A stretch of 64,000 nucleotides of DNA from Morella rubra (lineage: Eukaryota; Streptophyta; Magnoliopsida; Fagales; Myricaceae): the NCBI GenBank assembly GCA_003952965.2, contig CM025855.1, positions 17,984,417 through 18,048,416 of the forward strand. Direction: 5' to 3'. Below the pieces are notes generated by a model. The model did no database searches, was not told where the DNA came from, and saw only the letters and a program-made list of their open reading frames with translations. Position numbers and translations under genes: made by a program. Position 1 is the first letter of the stretch, and each line of letters opens with the position of its first letter. Below are positions 34,254 through 45,420 of the stretch, piece after piece.

Positions 34254-35933
34254 TACGAGTCTAAATAACAACCCAAGAGAGGGGGTGAATTAGGTTTATC
34301 AAAAACTTACTCCTTTTTGATAAAAATATAGATCTGAAAAATACCCCCTTTAACAAATAAAAATGCAGATCTGAATGTGTTTAATGCTAAGCAAAATATA
34401 AGCAATAAATGATAAAGCATAAATCTCCACAAATATGAATATGTACCAAATAGTAAGAGAGATAGAGTTAAAGAGACGACACCGCAATTTTAGGTGGTTT
34501 GGCCAACACTTGCTTACGTCCACCCCAAGGCTATTGACTTCCTTGGGCTTCCTTCACTATTCTCCAAATAGCAAATACACCTTAGCTTCCAGGGTGCTAA
34601 GGAACTTTTACAAAGCGTTTTTCGAGATCACTCTTTAACTCTTTCACAAATCCCAAAACCCAAGGGATTTCTTCTACCTCACAAGTAGGACAAGTGTTTA
34701 CCCAATGCTCAAGTGTTTTCCAAAAGATTAATATAAAGGAATAATAATGAATGGCTATCTAAGCCGAATAAGCTAATGAAAAGCTCAAAACGTGTGAAAT
34801 GGCTCTCTAAGCCGAATCAGCAAGTGGAAAGCTCAATAGAGTGCAAGAAGACAAGATTCTCAAAGGAAAGCTAAAGTTTGGCAGGTGGGAGCACAAGCTT
34901 TCTTGGTAGATGTTGTTTTCCCTCTTCTTCAAAGCACTTTCTCTCTCTAGAAATTAGGAGCACGTTCGGTATACAAAAATCCTCAGGATTTTTTTGAATT
35001 CTCAGAATGCAAAATATTCTACAACCAAACATCATTCTTAACACTACATAAAAATAACTAAAACACGCATACCAATAAAGTTAACATCACCTAAAAATTC
35101 TCAAAACACAAAAAATTCTCAAAAAACTCCCTAACCGAACACCCTCTAGGGCAAGAATATTTGCAAGTTCCTTTTCTCTTCTTCAAGAAATTTCCCTCTT
35201 TGAAGGCTAGATTGTCAATGGTGAGTAAGAGAACAAGATTCAACAATGAAAGCTTTAGTCTTGAAGGATTCAGCAGTTGATTTCTTTGGATTTGACAATT
35301 TCTCCCTCTAGATGATGCGATCTCTTCTTTCTCTCTCCATCTCGTTCTATAAATAGCCCTAAGGACTTCAACGGTCTTCAAGTAGCTTTATTGTACCGTT
35401 GGAAGGGTACCCAAGTCATTTTGAACCATTTTAGATGAGCTGGCGTCGTTCCAAAATATCTGCAAAATCATAGCATGTGTCGACACATGGTTAGCATGTG
35501 TTGACACTTCAAAAATTGGTCTAAAATTTTGCTCTCAAGAGACAAAGCAATGTGTCGACACTAGTCTTCAATGTGTTGACACATTAAAACTTAGTTTGGA
35601 AATGTTGTCTCGGGTGTTAGTGCAATGTGTCAACACTAGTCTTCAATGTGTCGACACATTCAATGTTGGAGATAAAATTCAGCCTTTTGAAAGTGTCCAA
35701 TCCATTACAACACTTCTTTAAACACCTACAACATGAAAAATTGATCTTATCAACTTGTGTAAAGGTGTTCAAGTCCACTTAGAAATATTTTAGATAGAAA
35801 AATACGATCTTTTGAAATATATCTTTTAGAAAATGGATTGACAATGTAAAATCTAAAAGTCTTCAAAACTTAGAATATTTGTTATCATCAAAATAAAAAA
35901 TAGATTATTTTACAAAACAACCTTGGGCTAACA
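34254..35933 (-). mobile_element. Solo LTR (family S1) in element D
   Basis: The LTR runs in minus orientation from 'tacgagtctaaataacaacc' (an eroded TGTGAGTCC) to '...ccttgggctaaca'. It is flanked by AATAT on both sides (34249-34253 and 35934-35938). Palindrome sites are at about 35475-35665. At 1680 bases it is longer than other S1 LTRs, partly because of the MITE-like insert at 34958-35146 and a 48-base doubled unit ('atggct(a/c)tctaagccgaat' at 34751 and 34799). Confidence 0.9.
34958..35146. mobile_element. Small MITE-like insert with terminal inverted repeats
   Basis: A 189-base AT-rich unit begins GAGCACGTTCGGT. Read from the other strand at its far end it begins GAGGGTGTTCGGT, so 10 of 13 terminal bases match as inverted repeats. 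It is flanked by TAG on both sides (34955-34957 and 35147-35149). There is no coding capacity. Short 3-bp duplications are typical of PIF/Harbinger-type MITEs, although their usual target is TWA. The family is therefore uncertain. Confidence 0.55.
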
Positions 35934-36749
35934 AATATTACTAAACTCCCACTGACTCCTTGTCAATACAAGGCATATCCATGTTTCATGAGAAATCAAA
36001 CTATTTAATCATCTTATTTAAAATGAATTATCAGCATACACTCTTGAGTTCTGAACTATTCCAACTCATAAATTGATTTAATAACATTTCTATTACATTG
36101 ATCTCTTCAGCCTTAGCAAATTGCTCAGCAGACTGTTTCATCAAGAACTGTCACGCTTTCGCTTTTCACTTAGGCCGTACTCCCACTCAAAAATATCTGA
36201 TAATTACCTCTTCTTCATTTGGGTTTATTAAAATAATACCCAACAAACCATTTTTGAGTCATAATCCTCAAAAGTATACCTGTAATTCATGTTTATCGCT
36301 AACTGAATATTATCTCATAAAATTTAGTTATCTATTTTATAACACTATCATAGAGTCCATAATCACATTTCTAAAGCAGACCATCAATAATTCAAAAACA
36401 GTAATTCATAAATCCATAATGTCAAAACAAAACACACTAAATATCCAAATAAACAAGTTTATGGAATTGAAAAAAAATTTCCAAAAAAAATTTGAAATTA
36501 AAGACAATCTTTCAAAAAATTAAAATAATCTCTCTAGGACTCATATGAATATGCTCTAATGGAATTCACTGCAACTCTTGCACTTCACTCCATTCTTTAA
36601 AATGCCTACCTCTTCACTTTGCATCTAGGTTACCTTGAACCCCTGCAATCATATTTGCGCAATCTCATTGCATAAGTAAGAGGTTGTGTCAAAACTAGCA
36701 TATCAACAATTTAATGGACATTCTAATAAATCAAATACAATTTATAAGT

Positions 36750-37620
36750 ATACCTTCAATAGGATTCTTTTTCTTTAGAGAAGCAAGATAAACTCGGCAA
36801 TTTCTCTTCTAGTGTCCTAGTTTGCTACAATTGAAACAATTTCCTTTATCTTTCTTCTCTTTGCCGCTTATGTCCTTTCTCCTGGATTGAGACCCTTTGC
36901 TCTTTCTGACCTTTTCCCTTGGGCTTCAGTTCAGAACATGTTGACTTTTCCATCACCATAAGAGAACCTTTCTCCTTGTCCATCATCATTAGAGAACTTT
37001 TCTCCTTTTTATGAGTTCCTCAGCTGACTGCAACATATTGAGCATCTTTGACAAAGTCACATCCATCTTGTTCATGTTTTAGTTCAACACAAAATGGTTG
37101 AATGATTCTGGCAAAGATGCCAATCACTCCTACCTTGGTCTCACAGTCCATACCTGCACCCAATACATAAATGTATGACATCATGTTCAGAACATGATCC
37201 TGAATTGGAGCACCCTCCACTAATTTGGTGGTCATCAGTAGTTTCATAGTCTGCTGGTGTGTAGACTTACTATGATCCCCAAACATCTCTTGAAGAGAAG
37301 TGATCATATCCTTAGCATTAACCAGACCCTCACACTGGTTTTGCAAAATATTAGTCATGGAGGCTAATATGTTGCATTTAGCAAGTTTGCCATCCTCATG
37401 CCACTTATCATAGGAAACCTTTTCCTCTGCAGTAGCATAGATAAAGCTAATTGGGGTTCATCTTTAGTCAGGACATAAGCAATCTTCTCAGCTGTGAGTA
37501 CAATCAAGGGATTTCAGTTCCAATCTACGAAATTTTGTCCATTGAGTTTGTTGTCATCAAGAATTCTAGATAATGGATTAAGGTTGGCATGACTAATCTG
37601 CAAAAGACATAAAGAGTCAA
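36750..37620 (-). pseudogene. Element D copia gag (broken)
   Basis: The minus strand starts about 37620 with NPLSRILDDNKLNGQNFVDW, the usual N-terminus of Tork-type copia gag. LTAEKIAYVLTKDEP follows. The open stretch 37358-37020 begins MTNILQNQCEGLVNAKDM and contains MKLLMTTKLVEGAPIQDHVL, the conserved capsid segment. After a Lys-rich linker a zinc knuckle (CSKLGH, then a stop in place of Trp, then KRNC) is at about 36790-36835. Several stops are present. Plus-strand ORFs over this region are meaningless. Confidence 0.8.
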
Positions 37621-38160
37621 TCCACATGTACATATAACAACAATCCAATAGATTCAGGTTTTAGAACAACTATTGGCACCTCCTACTATGACACATCAAT
37701 GAAATAAATCCTGAATATAAATATGAATATAACATTTATATTCCTGAATATAACATTTATATTCAGTTTCAATAGTGCGTATCAAGAGCTTTTACTTTTT
37801 GTAAACATGATCCTATTTTAGTAACTATACAACAACTTGTAAAAGTAGATAGAAACTATCTGTCACGAATCCATCTCATGTCTCATACAATATGTATGTA
37901 AATATTCATGACCCTGATTTCCTTTTGACCACCAAATAAACACAATATTCACTATTTTAGCATACGTGTTTATTTAGTTAAGTGCAACATCGTCTAAATG
38001 ACATATAATTTTGAAATGGTTCAGCATTGCTATTTTAGTCAACACCCCCATTCCCCATACACCCTAAAGAAATAAATGAACAAACTATAAAATCAAGATA
38101 TTGGAATCCCCTATTTTAGTTTCATCCAACACTTAATAAAATAGAATTCCACTTACCAAC
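37621..38160. other. Element D leader and unassigned DNA
   Basis: There is no gene. The stretch includes a doubled 'gaatataacatttatattc' (about 37726-37762). A pyrimidine tract and AG before the gag start (minus strand, 'tcttttgcag' near 37600) look like a splice acceptor in the element's leader. Confidence 0.4.
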
Positions 38161-38726
38161 TGATGCAGGGGGAGCTGAGTCAGATGATGCTGAGCTGTCA
38201 GATTTCACATTGATGGCATTGAATTACCTTGAGCGGGTAGATCGGCGCAAGGATGGCAAGAAAATCGGAATCTAACCTAATTGGGGCATGTGTCGGTTTT
38301 TTGGCCATAACTTTGGCTACGAATATCCGATTCGCGCCCATGACCCCAATTCGGAAAGCTCTTTTCGGCGCAGACGTCGTGGCCACCCAGCTATGCTTCG
38401 GTGCGCCTCATTTCGAGCCCTAAAAACACTGTTTTCCCTCTCAAAAATCTATTTTTGGTTGGTTTTCTTTCCTTTTTCATTTTGGGAATTCTTTTGGAAT
38501 TCGATTTGGACTAGTTTTTTGCCGCCTGTTTATTTTTGGCAACATCCATTTAGGGATGCGATTCTTGGCTATTTTAGCCCGGCTTGTGGGTTTGTTTTTG
38601 GACATGATTGAATAATTTGAATTGGAGACATTCTCTTTGAGATTTTTGGGAAGAATTCGGTGTCTTTCCTTGCAACATACCGGTTGCCCTAGCTAACAAG
38701 ATAATCGCTATCTTGTTTTGGCATCA
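38161..38726 (+). mobile_element. Solo gypsy LTR (family G1)
   Basis: A complete 566-base G1 LTR, 'tgatgcagggggagctgag' to '...tcttgttttggcatca', with TGATG/CATCA ends. It is flanked by CCAAC on both sides (38156-38160 and 38727-38731). There is no internal sequence. It is close in sequence to the LTRs of the full-length element at 45421-50859. Confidence 0.93.
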
Positions 38727-39755
38727 CCAACAATGGGGGGTCATGGGATTAGTTTCCTCTAAACAATTCCATTTAACAATTGCATTAAAAAAACATTTTT
38801 CTTTTGATAACCGGTCAAAACGAGCCCGTCAACGGTCAACCCAGTTCAACCTGATGACTTGCCGATCCGGTAATGGGTCATGGTCCGGGTCAAACCCAGA
38901 CCAAATGGCCTTCATGGGTTCGGATCTAATCCGGTCCATGAGCCACATGGGTAGCCCATGGAATGGATCAAATCCTTCCATGGGTTGAGCCAAGTGGCCC
39001 AGCCCGTGTCCCTTTCCCTTTGCCCTTTTTCTTATTATTAATAATCGAACTGGACCTCTCCTTATCAATAAAACTGGGCTTCCCTTCTATGAACAAAATT
39101 GGGCTCTCCTTTTAAAACAAAACAGGCCTCTCCCTTTAAAACTATTCAACCCAAGCTTTTTAAAACAGCAGCCCGTCAGCTCTTATTAATAAAACAGGCT
39201 GATCCAATTTCTATATAAAAACAAAAGATACGAGCTAAGTTTTAAAAGACTTTGGCCCAAATCTTGTTTCCTTGTAAAAACACACTGGTCCATAACCTTT
39301 TAAATACTAAACTGGGCCCTCTATTTTAAATCGAAAAACTCAGCCCTTAACTTAAAAAAAAAAAGTCCAAAAACTTTTAGAAACAACATTATAGCCCAAC
39401 ACTTTGGGCCATTTGGCCAGGTAGGGCATGTAGGGCAAAGATGCCCTACCCACCCGGCCCAAAACGTGCGACCCAGGATAGATAAATACCTCTCTTCTTC
39501 TTACTAGCCTAGCTGTTATAGATCCCTTTCTTTTGTCAGCTAATACTGGCATGTTTGACCTTACTAGACTAGCCATAGCTTTACTTCCTTTCTTTCTCTT
39601 TATTATTATTAGTAAGATAGTCTGAGATTCATTTTGAAACCAATGGCAGATCTTCCTCAATAGGAACTGAACTGAACGCTATCATGAGGAAAGCTTTGCT
39701 ACTTCTCAGTGCATGAGGATTGAAAAGCAGAAAGAGCCTATTCGAGAACAGTAAC
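38727..39755. other. Unassigned DNA, possible LTR or organelle-derived parts
   Basis: No gene is supported. 38830-39030 is GC-richer, with repeated 'ccatgggt' and 'ggtcc' motifs. 39040-39340 repeats short 'aaaactgggct(c/t)...cctt' units, as in some LTR leaders. 39480-39755 has the look of mitochondrial intergenic DNA just before the rpoC1 fragment, but I cannot confirm that. Confidence 0.3.
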
Positions 39756-40092
39756 AAGATTATGAGAATCTCTTGTCTCCAGCTATTGGGGATCCCATTG
39801 CCCTACCAACCCAAGATATGCGTATTGGGCTCTATGTATTAACGAGCGGGAATCACCGAGGTATTTGTGCAAATAGGTATAATCCATGTAATCGCAGAAA
39901 TTATCAAAATAAAAAATGGACGACAATAGCTATAAGTATACGAAAGAAAAAGAACCCTTTTTTTCTAATTGCTATGATGCAATTGGAGCTTATCGTCAGA
40001 AAAGAATCAATTTAGATAATCCTTTGTGGTTGTGGTGGCAACTAGATCAATGCGTTATTGCTTCAAGAGAACCTCCTATCGAAGTTCACGTC
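39756..40092 (+). pseudogene. rpoC1: Plastid rpoC1 fragment (organelle DNA in the nucleus)
   Basis: rpoC1 encodes the beta' subunit of the plastid-encoded RNA polymerase. The fragment reads [40 protein letters not shown] and, after a one-base frameshift near 39925, [19 protein letters not shown] and REPPIEVH. This is part of exon 2, about 110 of some 680 residues. It has no start or stop and is a non-functional insert. At 40085-40095 it joins rpoB sequence in the opposite orientation. Confidence 0.92.
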
Positions 40093-40356
40093 CACGTATT
40101 TTATCATCAACTTGATGAATTAATTTCATCATATAAGGCTTTCCTATTATAACAGGTTGTTCAAAAGGACCCCCCGTTCTTCCATCAAATATTTTGCTTT
40201 TTCCAGGATACTCAGGTTCAAATACCCATGGATTCGCTGTTTCCTTATTGGCTTCATATAATTCAGAAAACACTAGTTTTCTCAAAGCCTCTTGTTCATA
40301 TCTCTCATCAAAAGGTGCTATTCGATAATGTCTACCTAGGAGATCCCCTGCTAACC
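40085..40356 (-). pseudogene. rpoB: Plastid rpoB fragment, inverted next to rpoC1
   Basis: The minus strand reads [20 protein letters not shown], then [40 protein letters not shown] and [13 protein letters not shown]. This is about 85 residues near the C-terminal end of the plastid RNA polymerase beta subunit. In plastid genomes rpoB and rpoC1 lie in the same orientation, so the opposed arrangement here is a rearrangement. Upstream on the minus strand (40357-40429) the frame continues as [11 protein letters not shown], which is not rpoB. It is a second junction. Confidence 0.92.
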
Positions 40357-41009
40357 CTTGGTTCCGTAGGAGCAAGTCAGAAAGATTGAGAAATAGAACC
40401 ATCTGATTTGATTTGTTCTCAATGGCCATGAGATGATCATCTTAGGGTGATCCTTTTGTCGACGGATGCTCCATTACACTCGTAGTCTCTAAAGGATGAG
40501 AACCAACTATGTAGCATTTACATCGAGAATTCAAGTATTATATACGTCATTAGTCCGATCCTTTGTAGGAACTACCCATAATAACGAACTTGCAAAAAAG
40601 ATGCCTTGGCGCCATTTAGGCACCCTGGAGAGAGGGGGCAGGGGCCAACACAGCTGGCCACCGTCTGCCATCAGCTGGCGACATTTGGCCAGCGACAGGC
40701 CGGATGTAGACCAGCTGTTCTAACAGTGGCCCTGGCAGTGCCTACCGACGCACGGCTGGCCTCCGTTTAAGGAGGTCATCCACACCCGTGTCTCACACAG
40801 GTGTGTGACGAGCTATCTGTGGCCCCATGGCCGCTGGACCTCCTCTCTACTCCTGTTAGAGGGTCACCCAAATCATATTGAATGCCCCTCTGGCCAATTG
40901 TGGCGGTAGCCATTCAAGATAAAGAAAATGATTCTTCTAATGTATCTGAACATAATATGAGCTAGGTAGATGATGTTTGGAAATAAAGTGTTATATGAAA
41001 ATTTAATTT
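40357..41009. other. GC-rich unassigned block next to the organelle insert
   Basis: The part 40600-40900 is clearly more GC-rich than its surroundings (gagagagggggcaggggcc, cgacaggccggatgtagacc). It has no recognisable gene. It may be organelle or bacterial-like filler DNA joined with the rpo fragments. It is repeated base for base at 43205-43505. Confidence 0.4.
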
Positions 41010-41905
41010 TGTGAGTCCAAATAATAACCCAGAAGGGGGTGGGGGTGAATTGAGTTTATCAAAATATTAGACTTTTCCGTTAAAAACGAAGATCTGAAAA
41101 AATACTTAATGCTATATAAAACGAAGAGTAATAAATGATAGCAATAAAGTAAGAGAGTAAGGGAAGAGAGATAACACCGCGATTTTTAGGTGGTTTGGCT
41201 AAGACTTGCCTATGTCCACCCCTAAGGCTATTGCCTTCCTTGGGCTTCTCCACTATAATCCAATAGTGTCCACAGATTAGCTTTCGGGTGCTAAGTAACC
41301 GTTACAAGATTTTCCGAGCTCACTCTTCAACTCTTACACAAATCTCAAAGCCTATGAGATTTCTTCTATCCTTACGGGTAGGCCCAAGTGTATCCCACAC
41401 TCAAAGGTTTTTCAAAGTTTAAAGATAGGAATGATAAACAATAGCTCTCAAAGCTAGATCAGCAAAACAATGCTCAATAAATGGCTACAAGAGAAGATCT
41501 GATGTGATGGCAGCTAGACAACAGCAGATATCTTGGGACACGTGTAGCTTTATTCTTTTGTGCTTTTCTTTCACTTTTGGAGTCAAGGTCAAAATTGATG
41601 ATGTATGAGAGTCAAAAGGTGTGCAAAAGATACTTTTCTCTCTCCATAAGGTTGTCTTATAGGTCTTCAATCTTGGGGAGTCCCAAAGGCCCTTTTGGAA
41701 TCTTGGAAAGGTGTCCTAAATGCCATAACGTCTTAATTCGCATGCTGAGTCATCGTTTTAAAATAGAGTTCCCGCAACTTGTGTCGACACATATATGCCT
41801 ATGTGTCAACACCATCTTCTAGTCTAGAACTAACATGTGTTAACTTCACCATGTGTCAACTCCATCTTCTATGTGTCGACACTATACTTTCCATGTATTG
41901 ATAAT
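41010..41905 (-). repeat. Partial S1 LTR, copy 1 of the duplicated block
   Basis: It begins 'tgtgagtccaaataataacc' at 41010, preceded by AATTT, exactly as at 43615. It runs to a junction with reverse-transcriptase sequence at about 41900 ('ccatgtattgataataactc') that is also identical in copy 2. The U3 part of the LTR is missing in both. Confidence 0.85.
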
Positions 41906-42240
41906 AACTCGTGAAAATCCATTTTCAATCAGGAAGGAACTTAAATGTTCATACTATGCCCGAGGTGCTTGCTTCAAACATATAATGCTTTTGTGAGCTT
42001 GCTAGTCAAATCCAGAAGGTTGTTCTACATATACTTCCTCGGACATGTGAAATCTTTATGTTGCAACTTCTAAATTGACATACTTTATCCAAGTAGGAAC
42101 TAGATGTGTCCTGCTTTGAATGGATACCCATGTACCAATGACTTGATCTTGATGTGTTCGCATTTCTTCTTCAAGAAAATGAGCTAATTTGATATCGTTT
42201 AGTGAATAGGTTGGCAGAGCATAAATGTCACACTTGCTGA
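41906..42240 (-). pseudogene. Shortened copy of element B reverse-transcriptase region
   Basis: This is collinear with 44470-45420, but about 850 bases are reduced to 270 by many small gaps: 'ccagaaggttgttctacat', 'taggaactagatg', 'ccaatgacttgatc' and 'gcatttcttcttcaaga' are kept in order. There is no reading frame of any length. Confidence 0.75.
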
Positions 42241-43010
42241 TCTGAGTCAGATGATGATCAGTGATGGCTGAATTACCTTGAGCGGGTAGATCGGCGCAAG
42301 GATGGCAAGAAATCGAATCTAACCTAATTGGGGCATGTGTCGGTTTTTGGCCATAACTTTGGCTACGAATATCCGATTCATGACCCCAATTCGGAAAGCT
42401 CTTTTACGTCGTGGCCACCCAGCTATGCTTCGGTGCGCCAGCCCTAAAAATCCCAAAAATCTATTTTGGTTGGTTTTCTTTCCTTTTTCATTTTGGGAAT
42501 TCTTTTGGAATCGATTTGGACTAGTTTTTTGCCGCTGTTTATTTTTGGAGGGAAATTTTAGCCCGGCTTGTGGGTTTGTTTTTGGACATGATTGAATAAT
42601 TTGAATTGAGACATTCTCTTTGAGATTTTTGGGAAGAATTCGGTGTCTTTCCTTATATTTCAAATCTTGTAAAATGTAAAATTGCCATGTGAATTCCTAA
42701 ATGGCACCCAAAACATCAAGATATTTTCTCTTCCTTGTTCAGAAATTATCTTAGCATACGAAAGAAAAAGTAAATGATGCAATTGGAGCTTATTCAATTT
42801 AGATAAAACTAGATCAATTATTGCTTCAAGAGAACCTCCTACGAAGTTCACGTCCACGTATTTTATCATCAACATTTCATCATATAACCCTTCGACCAGG
42901 ATACTCAGGTTCAAATATGGAACTCAGAGAAAATATCTCTCATAATATTTAATGTCTACCATCCCCTGCTAACCCTTGGTTCCGTAGGAGCTCAGAAAGA
43001 TTGAGAAATA
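42241..43010. repeat. Shortened copies of the G1 LTR and the rpoC1/rpoB insert
   Basis: 42241-42656 is the G1 LTR of 38161-38660 with internal gaps and shortened homopolymers. 42750-43010 is the rpoC1/rpoB insert of 39935-40405 with many short gaps ('gcatacgaaagaaaaag', 'gcttcaagagaacctcct', 'gaagttcacgtccacg' are kept). Bases 42657-42750 are not matched to anything. Confidence 0.8.
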
Positions 43011-43614
43011 GAACCATCTGATTTGATTTGTTCTCAATGGCCATGAGATGATCATCTTAGGGTGATCCTTTTGTCGACGGATGCTCCATTACACTCGTAG
43101 TCTCTAAAGGATGAGAACCAACTACCATCGAGAATTCAAGTATTATATACGTCATTAGTCCGATCCTTTGTAGGAACTACCCATAATAACGAACTTGCAA
43201 AAAAGATGCCTTGGCGCCATTTAGGCACCCTGGAGAGAGGGGGCAGGGGCCAACACAGCTGGCCACCGTCTGCCATCAGCTGGCGACATTTGGCCAGCGA
43301 CAGGCCGGATGTAGACCAGCTGTTCTAACAGTGGCCCTGGCAGTGCCTACCGACGCACGGCTGGCCTCCGTTTAAGGAGGTCATCCACACCCGTGTCTCA
43401 CACAGGTGTGTGACGAGCTATCTGTGGCCCCATGGCCGCTGGACCTCCTCTCTACTCCTGTTAGAGGGTCACCCAAATCATATTGAATGCCCCTCTGGCC
43501 AATTGTGGCGGTAGCCATTCAAGATAAAGAAAATGATTCTTCTAATGTATCTGAACATAATATGAGCTAGGTAGATGATGTTTGGAAATAAAGTGTTATA
43601 TGAAAATTTAATTT

Positions 43615-44465
43615 TGTGAGTCCAAATAATAACCCAGAAGGGGGTGGGGGTGAATTGAGTTTATCAAAAATTAGACTTTTCCGTTAAAAACGAAGATCTG
43701 AAAAAATACTTAATGCTATATAAAACGAAGAGTAATAAATGATAGCAATAAAGTAAGAGAGTAGGGAAGAGAGATAACACCGCGATTTTTAGGTGGTTTG
43801 GCTAAGACTTGCCTATGTCCACCCCTAAGGCTATTGGGCTTCTCCACTATAATCCAATATCACTTAGCTTTTGCTAAGGTTACAAGAGTTTTCCTGAGCT
43901 CACTCTTCAACTCACAAATCTCAATGCCTATGAGATTTCTTCTATCCTACGGGTAGGCCCAAGTGTATCCCACACTCAAAGGTTTTTCAAAGTTTAAAGA
44001 TAGGAATGATAAACAATGGCTCTCAAAGCTAGATCAGCAAAACAATGCTCAATAAATGGCTACAAGAAAGATCTGATGTGATGGCAGCTCAGATATCTTG
44101 GGACACGTGTAGCTTTATTCTTTTGTGCTTTTCTTTCACTTTTGGAGTCAAGGTCAAAATTGATGATGTATGAGAGTCAAAAGGTGTGCAAAAGATACTT
44201 TTCTCTCTCCATAAGGTTGTCTTATAGGTCTTCAATCTTGGGGAGTCCCAAAGGCCCTTTTGGAATCTTGGAAAGGTGTCCTAAATGCCATAACGTCTTA
44301 ATTCGCATGCTGAGTCATCGTTTTAAAATAGAGTTCCCGCAACTTGTGTCGACACATATATGCCTATGTGTCGACAATCTTCTAGTCTAGAACTAACTCG
44401 TTGGTGCTTGTGTCATGTGTAGATGTGTCAACTCCATCTTCTCATGTGTCGACACTATACTTTCC
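43615..44465 (-). repeat. Truncated 3' LTR of element B (family S1)
   Basis: It matches the 54851-56107 LTR from the 'tgtgagtccaaata' end through the palindrome array (about 44345-44455), then breaks into reverse-transcriptase sequence. The first part of the LTR is deleted. Left flank AATTT. Confidence 0.85.
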
Positions 44466-45415
44466 ATGTATTGATAATAACTCGTGAAAATCCATTTTCA
44501 ATCAGGAAGGAACTTAAATGTTCATACTATGCCCGAGGTGCTTGCTTCAAACCATATAATGCTTTTGTGAGCTTGAATACATGGTATGGTAGCTTTTCAT
44601 CTTCAAATCCAGAAGGTTGTTCTACATATACTTCCTCTGAAAGATACCCATTAAGACATGTATATTTCACATCCATTTGAAATCTTTAAAACATGTAAAG
44701 GCATGCAACATGTGAATAGATTCTAAATGAGCAACAGGTGCAAAGGTCTCATCAAAATCGGTTCCCTCTTCTTGATTATAACCTTGGGCTACCAACCTTG
44801 CCTTGTTCCTTTCCACAACCCCAAATTCGTCCATTTTGTTTCGAGAAACTCATTTAGGAACTAGATGCCATACCTAATTTTTGTCAAACTGCTTTAGTTC
44901 ATCCTCCATGGCATGGATTCAACTTTCATCATCTTTTACCTCAAAAATATTTTTTTGCTCAATTTGAGAAAGTAAGGCAAAATTATTAGCTTGATTATAA
45001 GAAAAGCGAGTTCTTACACCTTTCCCACATTACCAATGACTTGATCAATAGGATGTTTTTGACAAACTTCCAAGCCTTTGGTAGATCGTTGTTGCTTGAG
45101 GCATTTCTTCTTCAAGATCTTGTATATCTTGCTCTTGTGGATGAAAAACTTCTTTCACTTCACTTCTAGCTAGTTTTTCACCTTCTTTTTCAAGATCTAC
45201 AACAATATCGTCATCTCTTTTCATAGAAACGTTAGATTCATCAAATACCACATGAATAGATTCTTCAATAACCAAAGTTCGCTTATTAAACACGCAATAA
45301 ACCTTATGGGAAATAAAGTAACCAATACATATACCTTCATCAGCTTTCGCATCAAACTTACCCGAGTTGTCTTTGTTGTTGTTGAGAATGAAACACTTGC
45401 AACCAAACATATAGA
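44466..45415 (-). pseudogene. Element B reverse transcriptase start and integrase end
   Basis: The minus-strand stretch 45415-44990 carries the integrase C-terminal block (FYMFGCKCFILNNNKDNSGK, 45405-45340 region) and the acidic linker, open from 45470 to 45045. It is followed by reverse-transcriptase N-terminal blocks such as KARLVAQGYNQEEGTDFDE (about 44800-44740). The YVDD box and everything after it are missing because of the deletion into the LTR. Confidence 0.85.
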
Positions 45416-45420
45416 AATAG

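Larger units (their letters stand above)
33973..38160 (-). mobile_element. Element D: copia remnant with gag but no pol
   Basis: The minus-strand body consists of non-coding internal sequence (33973-34253 and 35934-36750) and a gag remnant (36750-37620). A leader of about 0.5 kb follows to 38160. No reverse transcriptase or integrase is readable. It is interrupted by an S1 solo LTR (34254-35933). I could not recognise the 5' LTR to the right of 37680. The element is either deletion-derived or a non-autonomous form. Confidence 0.55.
38161..44690. repeat. Block present twice: 38161-42240 and 42241-44690
   Basis: Both copies run gypsy G1 LTR, rpoC1/rpoB insert, GC-rich block, S1 LTR, reverse-transcriptase fragment. 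From 40521 to about 41060 and from 43126 to about 43665 I see no difference, at a constant offset of 2605. Elsewhere one copy or the other has many short deletions. The right end of copy 1 (41906-42240) and the left end of copy 2 (42241-43010) are the most reduced. See the findings: this may be an assembly duplicate. Confidence 0.85.

Noticed and set aside
36098..36523. Plus-strand open frame of 141 codons
   Set aside because: It lies antisense in the non-coding body of element D. The composition (Asn, Lys, Ser, Ile) follows the AT-rich DNA and no domain is visible.
39756..40430. Window being a piece of a plastid genome
   Set aside because: Only about 650 bases are plastid-like. They are frameshifted, inverted relative to each other and embedded in nuclear retrotransposons.
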